Under the pieces are notes generated by a model, which was not told the origin of the DNA, made no database searches, and saw only the letters and a list, made by a program, of their open reading frames with translations. A stretch of 64,000 nt of DNA from Anaerolineales bacterium. Lineage in GTDB: Bacteria; Chloroflexota; Anaerolineae; Anaerolineales; UBA6663. Made by a program: the position numbers and the translations under genes. This document shows, piece after piece, positions 10,150 through 19,528 of the stretch (position 1 is the first letter of the stretch; every line of letters starts with the position of its first letter). The stretch is taken from positions 80,717 through 144,716 of the forward strand of contig JADZEK010000155.1 in NCBI GenBank assembly GCA_020850595.1, given 5' to 3'.

Positions 10150-11826
10150 CTACTTGGCGCGCGTCACGCGGGTGCGAATCTGCTCGTGGGCGTACAGCGG
10201 CACATAGTACAGCCCGCCCGCGTTCTTGCCGGTCGAGCCAGAGCCTTTCCAGCCGCCGAACGGCTGAAAGCCCGGCCACGCGCCGGTGGTGGAACCTTGC
10301 GGCCGGTTGCTGTATGTCACGCCGGCCTCGATGTGGTCAAAGAACCACTCCGTCTCCTGCTTGTTGCCGTAGAACCCGGCCGTCAGGCCGTAGTCCACGG
10401 CGTTGGCCATGCGCATGGCCTCGTCCAGCGAGTCTACCGCCGTGACCATGGTGATGGGCAGGAACATCTCGTGCTTCCACAGGCGGTGGTTCTTATCCAC
10501 GCCGTCCACCAGGGTCGGCTCGCAGAAATAGCCCTTGCCGAAGTCGCCGTCGGTGCGCTGCTTGCCGCCGTGCAAAATCTGCCCGGCTTGCGACAGCTCC
10601 TCGCTGAACTCGCTGAACTCGCGGTACGCGCCGGCGTTGACCACCGGGCCGAGCCAGTTCTCGCGCCGGGTGGGGTCGCCCAGCGTCAGCTTGGCCGTGC
10701 GGTCGGCCAGCATCTGCGTCAGCTTCTCCTTGACCGGGGCCTCGACGATGATGCGCGAGTTGGCCGAGCACTTCTGCCCTTGCAGGCCAAATGCCGAGCG
10801 GATGATGCCGGTGGCGGCGTCTTCCAGGTTGGCGTGGCGCGAGACGATGGCCGGGTTCTTGCCGCCCATCTCGGCGATGCAGGGCCGGGGATACCGGCCC
10901 GCCGCGAACGCGCGGTAGATGCGCATGCCCACGTCATACGAGCCGGTGAAGGTGATGCCGGCCACGCGGGGGTCATCAATCAGCGCCTGACCCACCTCGC
11001 TGCCGCCGCCGGTGACGAAGTTGAACACGCCGTCGGGCAGGCCGCCGTCGCGCAGGCACTCGGCCAGCAGCCGCCCGGTGAGCGGCGTGTCGGTGGCGGG
11101 CTTGAAGACGACCGTGTTGCCGGCCACGAGCGCCGCGCCGCTGGGGCCGCCCGCCAGCGCCATGGGGAAGTTGAACGGGCTGATGACGACCCACACACCG
11201 TACGGGCGCAGGTGGCTGTAGTTGGTCACGCCGAAGCCCGCCAGCGGGTCGCGGCCCATTTCCTTAACGTAGCCGCCGTTGGCCTCCACCTGGTCGCAGG
11301 CGTAGTAAATCATGTCGGCGGTCTCTTGCGCGTCGCCCAGGCCCTCCATGCGGTTCTTGCCCACTTCCAGCGACAGCACCGCGCCGATCTCGTACACGCG
11401 CTTTTCGATCTGCTGCGCGCCGCGCCGCAGCAGCCGCACCCGGTTTTGCCACGTGAGGCCCGCCCACTGCGGGCCGGCCGCCGCCGCCGCGCTGATGGCC
11501 TGATCCACATGGGCGCGCGTGCCCTTCTGGAAGGTGCCCAGCAGCCACTCCGTGTTGATGGGCGAACGGTCGTCGAACTTCACCTCGTGGAAGACATCCT
11601 GGTTGTTAATGAGCATGCCGTAGTCGCGGCCCATGTTGGCCTTGACGGCGGCCAGCGCCTGGTCGTATTTGGTGTGCATGGACTCAGGCGGGCTGAACAT
11701 GGTGGCGTAGGTGAGCTTGAACGGCTGGGCCTTGGCGGCCGCCTTCTTCGCGGCGCGCGCCGGGGGCTTGCCGTTCTTGCCGTTTTTGGCCCCTGGCTTG
11801 GCGGGGCGGGTGCTGGTCTTGGGCAT
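10150..11826 (-). CDS. pruA: L-glutamate gamma-semialdehyde (P5C) dehydrogenase
   Basis: Aldehyde dehydrogenase core VVISPFNFPMALAGGPSGAALVAGNTVVFKPA, EMGGKNPAIV, GQKCSANSR typical of the RocA/PruA group; start MPKTSTRPAKPG follows the zinc-ribbon gene. Confidence 0.85.
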   Translation of the reverse strand: MPKTSTRPAKPGAKNGKNGKPPARAAKKAAAKAQPFKLTYATMFSPPESMHTKYDQALAAVKANMGRDYGMLINNQDVFHEVKFDDRSPINTEWLLGTFQKGTRAHVDQAISAAAAAGPQWAGLTWQNRVRLLRRGAQQIEKRVYEIGAVLSLEVGKNRMEGLGDAQETADMIYYACDQVEANGGYVKEMGRDPLAGFGVTNYSHLRPYGVWVVISPFNFPMALAGGPSGAALVAGNTVVFKPATDTPLTGRLLAECLRDGGLPDGVFNFVTGGGSEVGQALIDDPRVAGITFTGSYDVGMRIYRAFAAGRYPRPCIAEMGGKNPAIVSRHANLEDAATGIIRSAFGLQGQKCSANSRIIVEAPVKEKLTQMLADRTAKLTLGDPTRRENWLGPVVNAGAYREFSEFSEELSQAGQILHGGKQRTDGDFGKGYFCEPTLVDGVDKNHRLWKHEMFLPITMVTAVDSLDEAMRMANAVDYGLTAGFYGNKQETEWFFDHIEAGVTYSNRPQGSTTGAWPGFQPFGGWKGSGSTGKNAGGLYYVPLYAHEQIRTRVTRAK

Positions 11827-11842
11827 TCGGGGTCTCCTGAGT

Positions 11843-12091
11843 CTAGCTCGCCGTCCACGGCTCGCCGCAGCGCGGGCACATGGGGGTGCTGGCGGCTTGC
11901 CAATGGGCGAGCCGGCGGACGCTGCGGGTGGGCCAGGCGGCGGGGACATACGGCTCGCCGCAGCGCCGGCAGGCGTATTCGGCGCGGCGGCGGGCGGCGG
12001 TGAACAAATCGCGGCCGGCGGCGATGAGGCCGACGGCCGCCAGGCTGACGATGAATACGGTAAAAGCGATGGGGGATTGGTCGGGCAGCAT
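11843..12091 (-). CDS. Small membrane-anchored zinc-ribbon protein
   Basis: One TM then CRRCGEP...CPRCGEP; upstream GGAG and TATACT -10. Confidence 0.5.
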   Translation of the reverse strand: MLPDQSPIAFTVFIVSLAAVGLIAAGRDLFTAARRRAEYACRRCGEPYVPAAWPTRSVRRLAHWQAASTPMCPRCGEPWTAS

Positions 12092-12449
12092 GGCCGATCT
12101 CCAGGCGGAGCGGAAGCGCACCAAACGCACCTAAAGTATAACGCAAACGCGGGCAAAGGGCGGGGACTCGGCGGCGGCAGCCCCCCGCATCAGGGCAATT
12201 GCATCTAAACTGCGCTTGGGGCCAATCAGCCCCATTTTGCCTGTCATTCCGAACCCGGCCTCCGGTCGGTCATCCGGGCGTAGCCTTGTGGCCGGTGACG
12301 CGCAGCGTCCCGGGTAATGATAGCTGGCGGCCAATTTCTGAGCCACTTGCGGCACTCTCTCAGTGAACGGAATTAAGCTGCAATTGCCCCGCCCCCCGCA
12401 TTGCGCGGCAGGCGGGAGCGCGTTATGCTGTGGCCCGGAGGCCGCACCC

Positions 12450-12956
12450 ATGACCTGGGCAACTGACGACATCTTTGTGGCGGGCGGTGACTATGTGAGC
12501 GCCAACTGGGCCGAGTTTCAGGCGCAGGCGGGCGTCAACGCCGTCGTCACGCTCTCGACTGACGGCCCGCCCACTTACGGCGAGCCGCGCCCTTGGGCGG
12601 CGCTGTGTCTGCCGGTGGCCGACGAAGCGGCCTGGACGCCGGCGCACTTAAGCCTGGGCGTGGCCTTCATAGACGCGGCGCTGGCGGCGGGCCACAAAGT
12701 GCTGCTGCACGCGCCCGCGGGCCTGCACCGCACCCGCCCGCTGGTGGCCGCGCACCTGTTGGCGCGAGGCCGCAGTCTGGCCCGCGTGCTGCGCGACCTG
12801 GAGGCGAAGCCCTGGCTGCCGCCGTATAAAGGCAGCCGCGAGGTGCTGGAGCAGTGGGGGGCCCAACTGCCTGGAAAAGCCAAGCCACCGGCGCTGAAGA
12901 TTAGAGACTCAGGGGACGCGGGGGCCTCAGGTGATTTTGGGCCGATGCCGGAATAG
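12450..12956 (+). CDS. Dual-specificity-phosphatase-like protein, predicted catalytically inactive
   Basis: DSP-like layout with the P-loop reading HAPAGLHRT where HCxxGxxR is expected. Confidence 0.6.
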   Translation: MTWATDDIFVAGGDYVSANWAEFQAQAGVNAVVTLSTDGPPTYGEPRPWAALCLPVADEAAWTPAHLSLGVAFIDAALAAGHKVLLHAPAGLHRTRPLVAAHLLARGRSLARVLRDLEAKPWLPPYKGSREVLEQWGAQLPGKAKPPALKIRDSGDAGASGDFGPMPE

Positions 12957-13002
12957 CTGCCAGCACCAGGTCTGCCTCTGAGTCCCCTTGCCTTGTCGTC
13001 AC

Positions 13003-13821
13003 ATGCCCGTCTTGAACTTGCCCGACCTGTCGCTCTACTACGAAACGCATGGCTCGCCCGCCGCGCCCGCGCTGCTGCTGTTGCACGGCCTAGGCTCCTC
13101 AGCCGACGACTGGCAGCTGCAAGCGCCGGTGTTCAGCCGGCGCTACGATGTCATCACGGTGGACCTGCGCGGGCACGGGCGCTCGGTGGGGGCCGGGGCC
13201 ACGGCCGGCTCTTCCCGCCCGTTTACCATTGAGCAGATGGCCGACGACGCGGCCGCGCTGCTCGACCATTTGCAGGTGGCGGCGGCTTATGTAGTCGGGC
13301 TGTCGCTGGGCGGGTGCGTGGCGCAGGCGCTGGCGGTGCGGTACCCGGCGCGAGTGCGGGCGCTGGTGTTGGTGAATACCTTTGCGCGGCTGCGCCCGGC
13401 GGGTTGGCGCGGGGCGGGGCGCTTGCTCAAGCGCGCCTGGCTGTTCGCCTTCGCGCCCATGCCCGCGCTGGCCGCCTTCATTGCGCGCGGGCTGTTCCCC
13501 AAGCCGGAGCAGCGGCCGTACTATGAGGCGGCCGTGGCGCGCTTGAGCCAGAACACCAAAGGGCCATACCTGGCGGCCATGCGCGCCGTCGCCCGGTTCG
13601 ACCTGCGGCGGCAGTTGGCGGCCGTGCGCTGCCCGGCGCTGGTGGTGGCCGGCGACCGCGACCAGACCGTGCCGCTGGCGGCCGCCCAGGCGCTGCACCG
13701 GGCCATCCCCGGCGCGCGCTTCGCGCTGCTGGCCGACTCGGGGCACGCCTCGCCCTACGACCAGACCGAGAACTTTAACGAGGTGGTGCTGGCGTTCCTG
13801 GCGGAGCAAGCTCCTCAATAG
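13003..13821 (+). CDS. Alpha/beta hydrolase
   Basis: LLLLHGLGSSADDW, YVVGLSLGGCVAQALA, VVAGDRDQTVPLAAA, DSGHASPYDQ. Confidence 0.9.
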   Translation: MPVLNLPDLSLYYETHGSPAAPALLLLHGLGSSADDWQLQAPVFSRRYDVITVDLRGHGRSVGAGATAGSSRPFTIEQMADDAAALLDHLQVAAAYVVGLSLGGCVAQALAVRYPARVRALVLVNTFARLRPAGWRGAGRLLKRAWLFAFAPMPALAAFIARGLFPKPEQRPYYEAAVARLSQNTKGPYLAAMRAVARFDLRRQLAAVRCPALVVAGDRDQTVPLAAAQALHRAIPGARFALLADSGHASPYDQTENFNEVVLAFLAEQAPQ

Positions 13822-13822
13822 A

Positions 13823-13860
13823 AAGCTGCCGGGGCCGTCGTGAACGGCCGCCGGCAGCTT
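13823..13860 (+). terminator. Hairpin downstream of the alpha/beta hydrolase gene
   Basis: AAGCTGCCGG...CCGGCAGCTT with inner GGCCGT/ACGGCC; only a short T-containing tail. Confidence 0.6.
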
Positions 13861-13886
13861 GTTGGCTGGCCCCGAGCGTCGAACGT

Positions 13887-15206
13887 CTACCCGCCCTTGA
13901 CTTCCTTGATAGCGTCGTTGGCGGCGTTGAGCGTCGCATCCACGTCGGCGTCGCTGAGCGCGGCGCACAGGAAGAACGGCTCGCGCCAGTCCGGCTCCAC
14001 CTCCACCCCGCGCGGGCGCATGGCCAGGATGATCTTCTCGTACAGGTCGCCGTTGCTGGCGAGCGTGTTGCGATAGTCGCGCACGGGGCGCTCCTGCGGC
14101 TCCAGCGTGATGCCGAACATGGCCGGCTGGCCGGTGATCTCGTGCTCCAGCCCGGCCTCGGTCAGCACCTCGCCCAGCCCCTGCATCAGCCGCGTGCCGC
14201 GCGCGTGAATTTGGGCCAGCGCGTCGGTCTCGGCCAGGATGTCGAGCGTGGCGCGCGCCGCCGCCGCCCCCACGGCGTTGCCGCAGTAGGTGCCGCCGAC
14301 CGCCACGCGCCCCGGCTCGATGGTGCCCATCACCGCGTCGCTGCCGCCGATGGCCGCCAGCGGGAAACCGTTGGCCAGGCTCTTGGCGTAGGTCATCAGG
14401 TCGCCCTTCACGCCAAAGAACTCGGTCGCGCCGCCGCGCGCGATGCGGAAGCCGGTCTTCACCTCGTCCACGATCATCACGATGCCGTACTCGTCGCACA
14501 GCTTGCGGATGTGCTCCAGGAAGCCCGGGACGGGCATGAGCGAGGCCATGTTCCCGGCGATCGGCTCGACGATGATGGCGGCGATCTCGTGCCAACGGGC
14601 GCGCACCACGCGGTCGAGCAGATCAATGTCGTTGTAGACCAGGCTGATCACCAGGTCGCGCAGGGCGGAGGGGATGCCGGATGAGTTGACCGCCGCCAGC
14701 GGGCTGCGGCGCGAGCCGAGTGACCCGCCCGGCGTCATGCTGGTGGAGAACAATGTGTAGTCCTGAAAGCCGTGATAGCAGCCCTCGAACTTCACGATCT
14801 TCTCGCGGCCGGTGTGGGCGCGGGCGATGCGCAGGGCGTGCATGGTGGCCTCGGTGCCGCTGTTGGCGAAGCGCACCTTGTCCACGCCGGGGCACATGCG
14901 GATCAGGCGCTCGGCGACTTCGATTTCGAGCGGGTGGGTGTGGGCGTACAGGTTGCCGTTCGCCAGCGTGTCGGCCACGGCCTGGTTCACGCGTGGGTCG
15001 GCGTGGCCCAAGATGACCGGGCCAAAGGACAGGCGATAGTCAATGTAGCGGTTGCCGTCGGTGTCCCACACATAGGCGCCCTGGGCGCGCGAGACGACGG
15101 GCGTATCCGCGCCCCAGTAGCGGAAGTTGGAGGTGACGCCATACGGCATGACCTTCAGGGCGCGCTGGAACATCGCTTGGGTCTGAGAGGTTGGGTGGTC
15201 GGGCAT
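13887..15206 (-). CDS. Class III aminotransferase, glutamate-1-semialdehyde aminomutase-like
   Basis: IDYRLSFGPVILGHADP, RFANSGTEATMHALRIARAHTGREKIVKFEGCYHG, MIVDEVKTGFR, TYAKSLANGFPLAAIGG (PLP Lys). Confidence 0.85.
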   Translation of the reverse strand: MPDHPTSQTQAMFQRALKVMPYGVTSNFRYWGADTPVVSRAQGAYVWDTDGNRYIDYRLSFGPVILGHADPRVNQAVADTLANGNLYAHTHPLEIEVAERLIRMCPGVDKVRFANSGTEATMHALRIARAHTGREKIVKFEGCYHGFQDYTLFSTSMTPGGSLGSRRSPLAAVNSSGIPSALRDLVISLVYNDIDLLDRVVRARWHEIAAIIVEPIAGNMASLMPVPGFLEHIRKLCDEYGIVMIVDEVKTGFRIARGGATEFFGVKGDLMTYAKSLANGFPLAAIGGSDAVMGTIEPGRVAVGGTYCGNAVGAAAARATLDILAETDALAQIHARGTRLMQGLGEVLTEAGLEHEITGQPAMFGITLEPQERPVRDYRNTLASNGDLYEKIILAMRPRGVEVEPDWREPFFLCAALSDADVDATLNAANDAIKEVKGG

Positions 15207-15428
15207 GGGGAGCGACTCCGAATGTAGATTGTTGGGCGGCCCCGGTGGGGGCCAACGCAGCGCATGAGTGACGTCAAGCAGGGAAACGCGGTCCGGCCAA
15301 AACAAGCAGGGCGCCGTCAGGCGTCAGCCGTGTTCCATTTCTTGCGCAGGTGGCAGCGGCGCACGTTCGGCCCGCCGCAGAGGGTGAACATAGGCGGGGA
15401 TTGTAGCCGGAACGGGGGGCGGCGCAAA

Positions 15429-15456
15429 TGGGAGGTGAGAGGTTGGAGGTGGGAGG
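15429..15456. repeat. Heptanucleotide tandem repeat (CCTCCNA family, reverse orientation)
   Basis: TGGGAGG-TGAGAGG-TTGGAGG-TGGGAGG. Confidence 0.85.
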
Positions 15457-15481
15457 GCGAGTGGGTGGCGTGCGCCGCGCC

Positions 15482-16516
15482 CTAGCGGGCCGCCAGGTGG
15501 GGCGTGGGGGCGGCGGGCGGCGGCGCGGCTGGGGCGGGCGCGCGCACCTGCTTGAGGTGTCGGTAGTAGCTTTCCAGCCAGCGGTTCGACCAGCCGAAGA
15601 GCGTGGTGTCGCGCACGATGGCCTTCACTTCCTCGCGCGTCATCTTCACCTCGCCCACCAGCACGTTCACGTTCTGGCGGCTGAGGGCCAGCGTGCGCAC
15701 GGCGAACAGCATCGGCCAGATGCAGGCCAGCCGCAGCGTGTGCAGCCAGGGCGGCAGCGCCATCACGTAGGCCAGCGCCTTCTGCAAGTGGCGCTCGGCC
15801 TTGTCGCTCACCATGTCCACCACTTGCAGCGCCTGAATCTGATACTCCGGCTTGAACAGGTCGCTGCGGCGCAGGTTCACGGCGGCGCAGAAGCTCTCCG
15901 GCACGAAGATCCAGCCGCGCTCATAGTCCTTGCGCAGCCCGCGGATGACGTTGACGGTTTGCAGCGCCAGCCCGAACTCGCGCGCCAGCGGCATGAGCTG
16001 GTTCAGGCGCCCGCGCACGAAGCCGCTGTACCAGGCGAACACGTCCGTCACCAGGTAGCCCACGCGCCCGGCCACCTCGTGCATGTAGTCGTCCATGTCG
16101 TCTTCGAGCGGGATGTCCGGCCCGCGCGCCACCCAGCGCGCCATGCCCTGCGTGCTGTCGCGCACGTGCACCAGCAGTTGGTTCTGCACCGCCAGCGGCA
16201 GGGCGCGCACCTTGGCCAAAATTTCGTCGGCGTGGGCGGCCACCTGGGCGTCCGGGTCGTTGCCGGGGGCGTGGTCGGCCAGTTCGGCCAGCAGCGCGCT
16301 GGCGGGCGCGTCGCCGGCCAAAATTTCGTCCCACAGCGCCAGCAGCGCCACTTTGCGCGCGGCCGGCATGTAGTCGTTGTCTTCCAGGAAATCGGAGACG
16401 CGCAGCAGCAGGTAGGCCAGGCACATGGCGTCGCCCACGATGCCGGGCAGGCGCTCGATGGAGAGGGCAAATGTGCGGCTGGCGGAGCGAAGCAGGGCGC
16501 GGTGGTCAATCGTCAT
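15482..16516 (-). CDS. Squalene/phytoene synthase family protein
   Basis: SRTFALSIERLP, AYLLLRVSDFLEDN, QTVNVIRGLRKDYERGWIFVPESFC (trans-isoprenyl diphosphate synthase motifs). Confidence 0.85.
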   Translation of the reverse strand: MTIDHRALLRSASRTFALSIERLPGIVGDAMCLAYLLLRVSDFLEDNDYMPAARKVALLALWDEILAGDAPASALLAELADHAPGNDPDAQVAAHADEILAKVRALPLAVQNQLLVHVRDSTQGMARWVARGPDIPLEDDMDDYMHEVAGRVGYLVTDVFAWYSGFVRGRLNQLMPLAREFGLALQTVNVIRGLRKDYERGWIFVPESFCAAVNLRRSDLFKPEYQIQALQVVDMVSDKAERHLQKALAYVMALPPWLHTLRLACIWPMLFAVRTLALSRQNVNVLVGEVKMTREEVKAIVRDTTLFGWSNRWLESYYRHLKQVRAPAPAAPPPAAPTPHLAAR

Positions 16517-16584
16517 GGCGGCACACCAATACGAGCCTCAAGCTGACCAATATAACATGTATTGTCGGCGTTTGGCGCGGCGGG

Positions 16585-17697
16585 TCAAGCGCCAATTTGG
16601 CCCAGGTTTTCGCCCCACAGCGCGGCGCAATCCAGGTCGTCGGCGGCGGCCAGGGCGCGCTCGAGCATGGGCCGCCACACCGGCACCCAGCGCTCGTCCA
16701 CCCCGCCCCGGCAGTATTCCACCGGGATGTAGACGCTCATGGCCGCGCACAGGCGGTAGTCGTCCCACAATTGCTCCCAGCCATAGCCCGTCACCCCGCG
16801 CCGCAGCAGTTCGGCGTGGTAGCGCCGCAGCACCGGCGTCTCGCAGGCGCGGCGCGTGTCTGGCTCCCAATCAAGCACCAGGGCATAGGCCAGGTCATAC
16901 GCGCCCAGCCAGGTGGTCAGGCTCCAGTTGAAGGGCTGGCGGTCTATCAGGTAGAGCGGGCGGTCGCCCGTGCGCGGCACGAGGATGTTGCCCGGCCCCA
17001 CGTCGCCGTGGATGAGCGTTTGCCCCTGCGCCTCGGCTGCGCGCCGCGCCAACAGCGCCGGCAGCCGGTCGAAGGCCGCCCGCAGTTGCGCGGGCCAGTG
17101 CGCGGGCCAGCCGCCGCTAAAGCCCGCCACGATGGGCACGACCCCCGGCGCGGCCACATCAATGAAAGCCTGCACGTGCGCGGCGCTGTGGGGCGGCGCC
17201 CCGGCGGCGGCCAGCCGCTCGGCCCCCCACCAGTGCGCGTGCAGCGCCGCCAGCGCCTCGGCCAGCGCCAGACCGTATTCCAGCGTGGGCGGCCGGTCGT
17301 CCACGGCGGTGTGGGTCTCGGTCACATCGGCCAGCAGCAGGTGATAGCGCCGCGCCGTGGGCGAGTAGGCCGCCGCGTAGCAGGGCAGCAGCGGCGCGTC
17401 CGGCGCGTCCACGTAGTCGCGGGTGTAGTAGGTGACTTCCGAGTCGCCGAACGACTCGTCGTCCAGCGCGGCGTTGACGAGCTTGAGGAACAGCCGCGCC
17501 GGCCGCTCGCCCTGCGCGTCGGGGCTGTAGGCCAGGGCCAGGCGCGCGTTGGCCGACCAGTTGCCGCGCCCGCCGTCCTGGGCCGCCTCGGTCACGCGCC
17601 CGGCCGTCAACGCGCCGCTCGCCGCCAGCACCGCCGTGAGCCACTCCGGCGTGGCCTGCGCTGGGTCGGTGAGGACGGGGTCAGGCGCGCCGGTCAA
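16585..17697 (-). CDS. Phosphotransferase (APH/EcKinase-like) family protein
   Basis: TLIHGDVGPGNILVP...LYLIDRQPFNW Brenner-type kinase motifs. Confidence 0.8.
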   Translation of the reverse strand: MTGAPDPVLTDPAQATPEWLTAVLAASGALTAGRVTEAAQDGGRGNWSANARLALAYSPDAQGERPARLFLKLVNAALDDESFGDSEVTYYTRDYVDAPDAPLLPCYAAAYSPTARRYHLLLADVTETHTAVDDRPPTLEYGLALAEALAALHAHWWGAERLAAAGAPPHSAAHVQAFIDVAAPGVVPIVAGFSGGWPAHWPAQLRAAFDRLPALLARRAAEAQGQTLIHGDVGPGNILVPRTGDRPLYLIDRQPFNWSLTTWLGAYDLAYALVLDWEPDTRRACETPVLRRYHAELLRRGVTGYGWEQLWDDYRLCAAMSVYIPVEYCRGGVDERWVPVWRPMLERALAAADDLDCAALWGENLGQIGA

Positions 17698-17703
17698 GGT
17701 TGG

Positions 17704-18903
17704 CTAGGCCCCGGCCTCGGCGTCCAGCGCTTGCAGCAGCGCCCAGGCAAACTGCTCTGAGCGGTCGAGCACCGCCGGGTCAATGTTGCTCAGGTTGTCG
17801 CGCGCGGTGTGGAAGTGCGGCGGCATTTTGGTCACCGGGTCGAAGTTGAGCAGGCCCAGTGCCTTCTGCCCCAGCGCGCTGGCGATGGACAACTCGGAAT
17901 ACAGCCCCTTGTAGTGAAAGGGCTTGGCCCCCAGCGCCGGGTGCGCGGCCGCCACGCGCTCGGCCAACGCCACCAGGTCGGGGTCCGACTTGACCGGGAT
18001 GAGCACGGTCTCGTCGAGCACGTAGTTCACGTCTGACCCGCGCCCGGCGATGTTATCCAAGATCAGGTAGCGGGCGTCCGGCGCGTCGCTGTCGGCGTGG
18101 CGTCTGATCCAGTCCATCAGCCCGTAACAGCCGACCTCTTCGCAGCCGGTGTTCACCAGGTAGACGGCGGTGTGCGCCAGCGGCTCGGCCTGCAGGCGCT
18201 CGGCCAGCGTCAGCACCGCCGCCGCCCCGCTGGCGTTGTCGTTCGCGCCGACCACATACGGCGCGCTGTCGGGCTGGAGCGTGAACACCAGCGCCAGCAG
18301 GTAGAGCGCGCCGCTCCACAGGGCCAGGGTGCGCGGCAGCGGGTCGGGCGTTACCAGCCCCCAGATGAACACCCCCACCAGCGCCACGTTCGCCACGCCC
18401 ACGATGGTCGTCAGCAGTTGGAAAATTTGCCACAGCGCCGGCGACTGCATGGCGAGCGCCGTGCGGTGGCTATCCACGTGGCCGGTGACGACCACGCGCC
18501 GCCTGACCTCGCCGCTGGGCGCGGCCAGCGCCCACACGTTCTGGCTGCGGTCCACCGGCAGGAACCAGGCCAGCGGGTTGTCGCGGTGGGTCACCTGCAG
18601 CAAGAAACAGGCGGTGGTCAGCGCCCCCAGCACCACTGCCGCCAGCGCCCCGGCCTGCGCGTCGGCCCCGCCGCCGAAGAGCGCGAAGATGGCGATCGCC
18701 AGCAGCATGAGGCCGGAGGCCAGCGCGTAGGGGTGCCAGCCGGAACTCGGCGAGCCAAACGCCTCGCGCTGGACGGTGTAGCCCAGCCCCTCCAGCGTCT
18801 GCTGGCAGTAGTCGTGGGCGGCGCGCTCCTGCGGCGTGGTGCTGCCGCGCGGCCCCAGGGTGGTGACGAAGTGCTCAATGTGGCGCAATGTGGTTTCAGA
18901 CAT
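17704..18903 (-). CDS. M28-family metallopeptidase with TM segments
   Basis: VVVTGHVDSHRTAL, GANDNASGAAAVLTLAERL, NTGCEEVGCYG. Confidence 0.85.
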   Translation of the reverse strand: MSETTLRHIEHFVTTLGPRGSTTPQERAAHDYCQQTLEGLGYTVQREAFGSPSSGWHPYALASGLMLLAIAIFALFGGGADAQAGALAAVVLGALTTACFLLQVTHRDNPLAWFLPVDRSQNVWALAAPSGEVRRRVVVTGHVDSHRTALAMQSPALWQIFQLLTTIVGVANVALVGVFIWGLVTPDPLPRTLALWSGALYLLALVFTLQPDSAPYVVGANDNASGAAAVLTLAERLQAEPLAHTAVYLVNTGCEEVGCYGLMDWIRRHADSDAPDARYLILDNIAGRGSDVNYVLDETVLIPVKSDPDLVALAERVAAAHPALGAKPFHYKGLYSELSIASALGQKALGLLNFDPVTKMPPHFHTARDNLSNIDPAVLDRSEQFAWALLQALDAEAGA

Positions 18904-19045
18904 AGGGATCGGCACAGGCGAGCCAGGTAAGCGGCGGGGGCGCGCCTAGCCCACGGGCCGGCGTGCCTCCATCTGGCGTCATTATAGGCCAGCCGGGCGG
19001 GGCGGCAATCGGCCGCGCCCCGGCTCGATGGACTATAATCGGCGT

Positions 19046-19483
19046 ATGCCGGCTGACGCGCACGACCACGAGCATGACCACGCTCACCTGCCCACGGACG
19101 AGGACGCTGCCTGGCCGGAGTGGCGGGGCGACGACAAGCTCTCGGACCTGTTGGGCGACTTTCTGGCCCCCTATTCGCAGCTGGCCGAGGACGAGCAGAG
19201 CTACCGCAACCTGCTGCGCATCGGCATCGCCGCCTGGAACCTGGCGCTGTTCCCGCCCGACCAGCACCCGGCGCTGCTGGACGAGCTGGTCAGCCCGGAG
19301 CGGCTGGCGGTGGCCGAGGCGGCCCGGGCCGAGATGCGCGCCCTGCTGGAAGCCCTGGTGGCCCGCAAGCGCGAGAAGTTCGCGGCCGAGCAGCGGTATA
19401 TCGTGGATTTTGACCTGCGCCAAGGCCCGGAGGGCTTTCAGTTGGCGGTGGCGTCAACCCTGCCCCAGACGCGGCGCGGCTGA
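19046..19483 (+). CDS. Hypothetical protein with His/Asp-rich N-terminus
   Basis: 146-aa frame MPADAHDHEHDHAHLPTDED..., preceded by TATAAT-N6-ATG. Confidence 0.6.
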   Translation: MPADAHDHEHDHAHLPTDEDAAWPEWRGDDKLSDLLGDFLAPYSQLAEDEQSYRNLLRIGIAAWNLALFPPDQHPALLDELVSPERLAVAEAARAEMRALLEALVARKREKFAAEQRYIVDFDLRQGPEGFQLAVASTLPQTRRG

Positions 19484-19528
19484 CGGCCGGGCCGGGAAAT
19501 CGGGATAGCGGCTGGACGAGGAGGTGGC

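Noticed and set aside
9499-12003. 834-aa plus-strand ORF
   Set aside because: Runs antisense to P5C dehydrogenase and the Gly-rich gene; proline tract is the complement of the Gly codons
12131-12472. 113-aa minus-strand ORF containing RPDDRPEAGFGMTGKMG
   Set aside because: Such peptides are typical translations of TGTCATTCCGA-type intergenic repeats; no other coding support
15428-17760. Long plus-strand ORFs (372 and 429 aa)
   Set aside because: Antisense to the squalene/phytoene synthase and phosphotransferase genes, which have clear motifs
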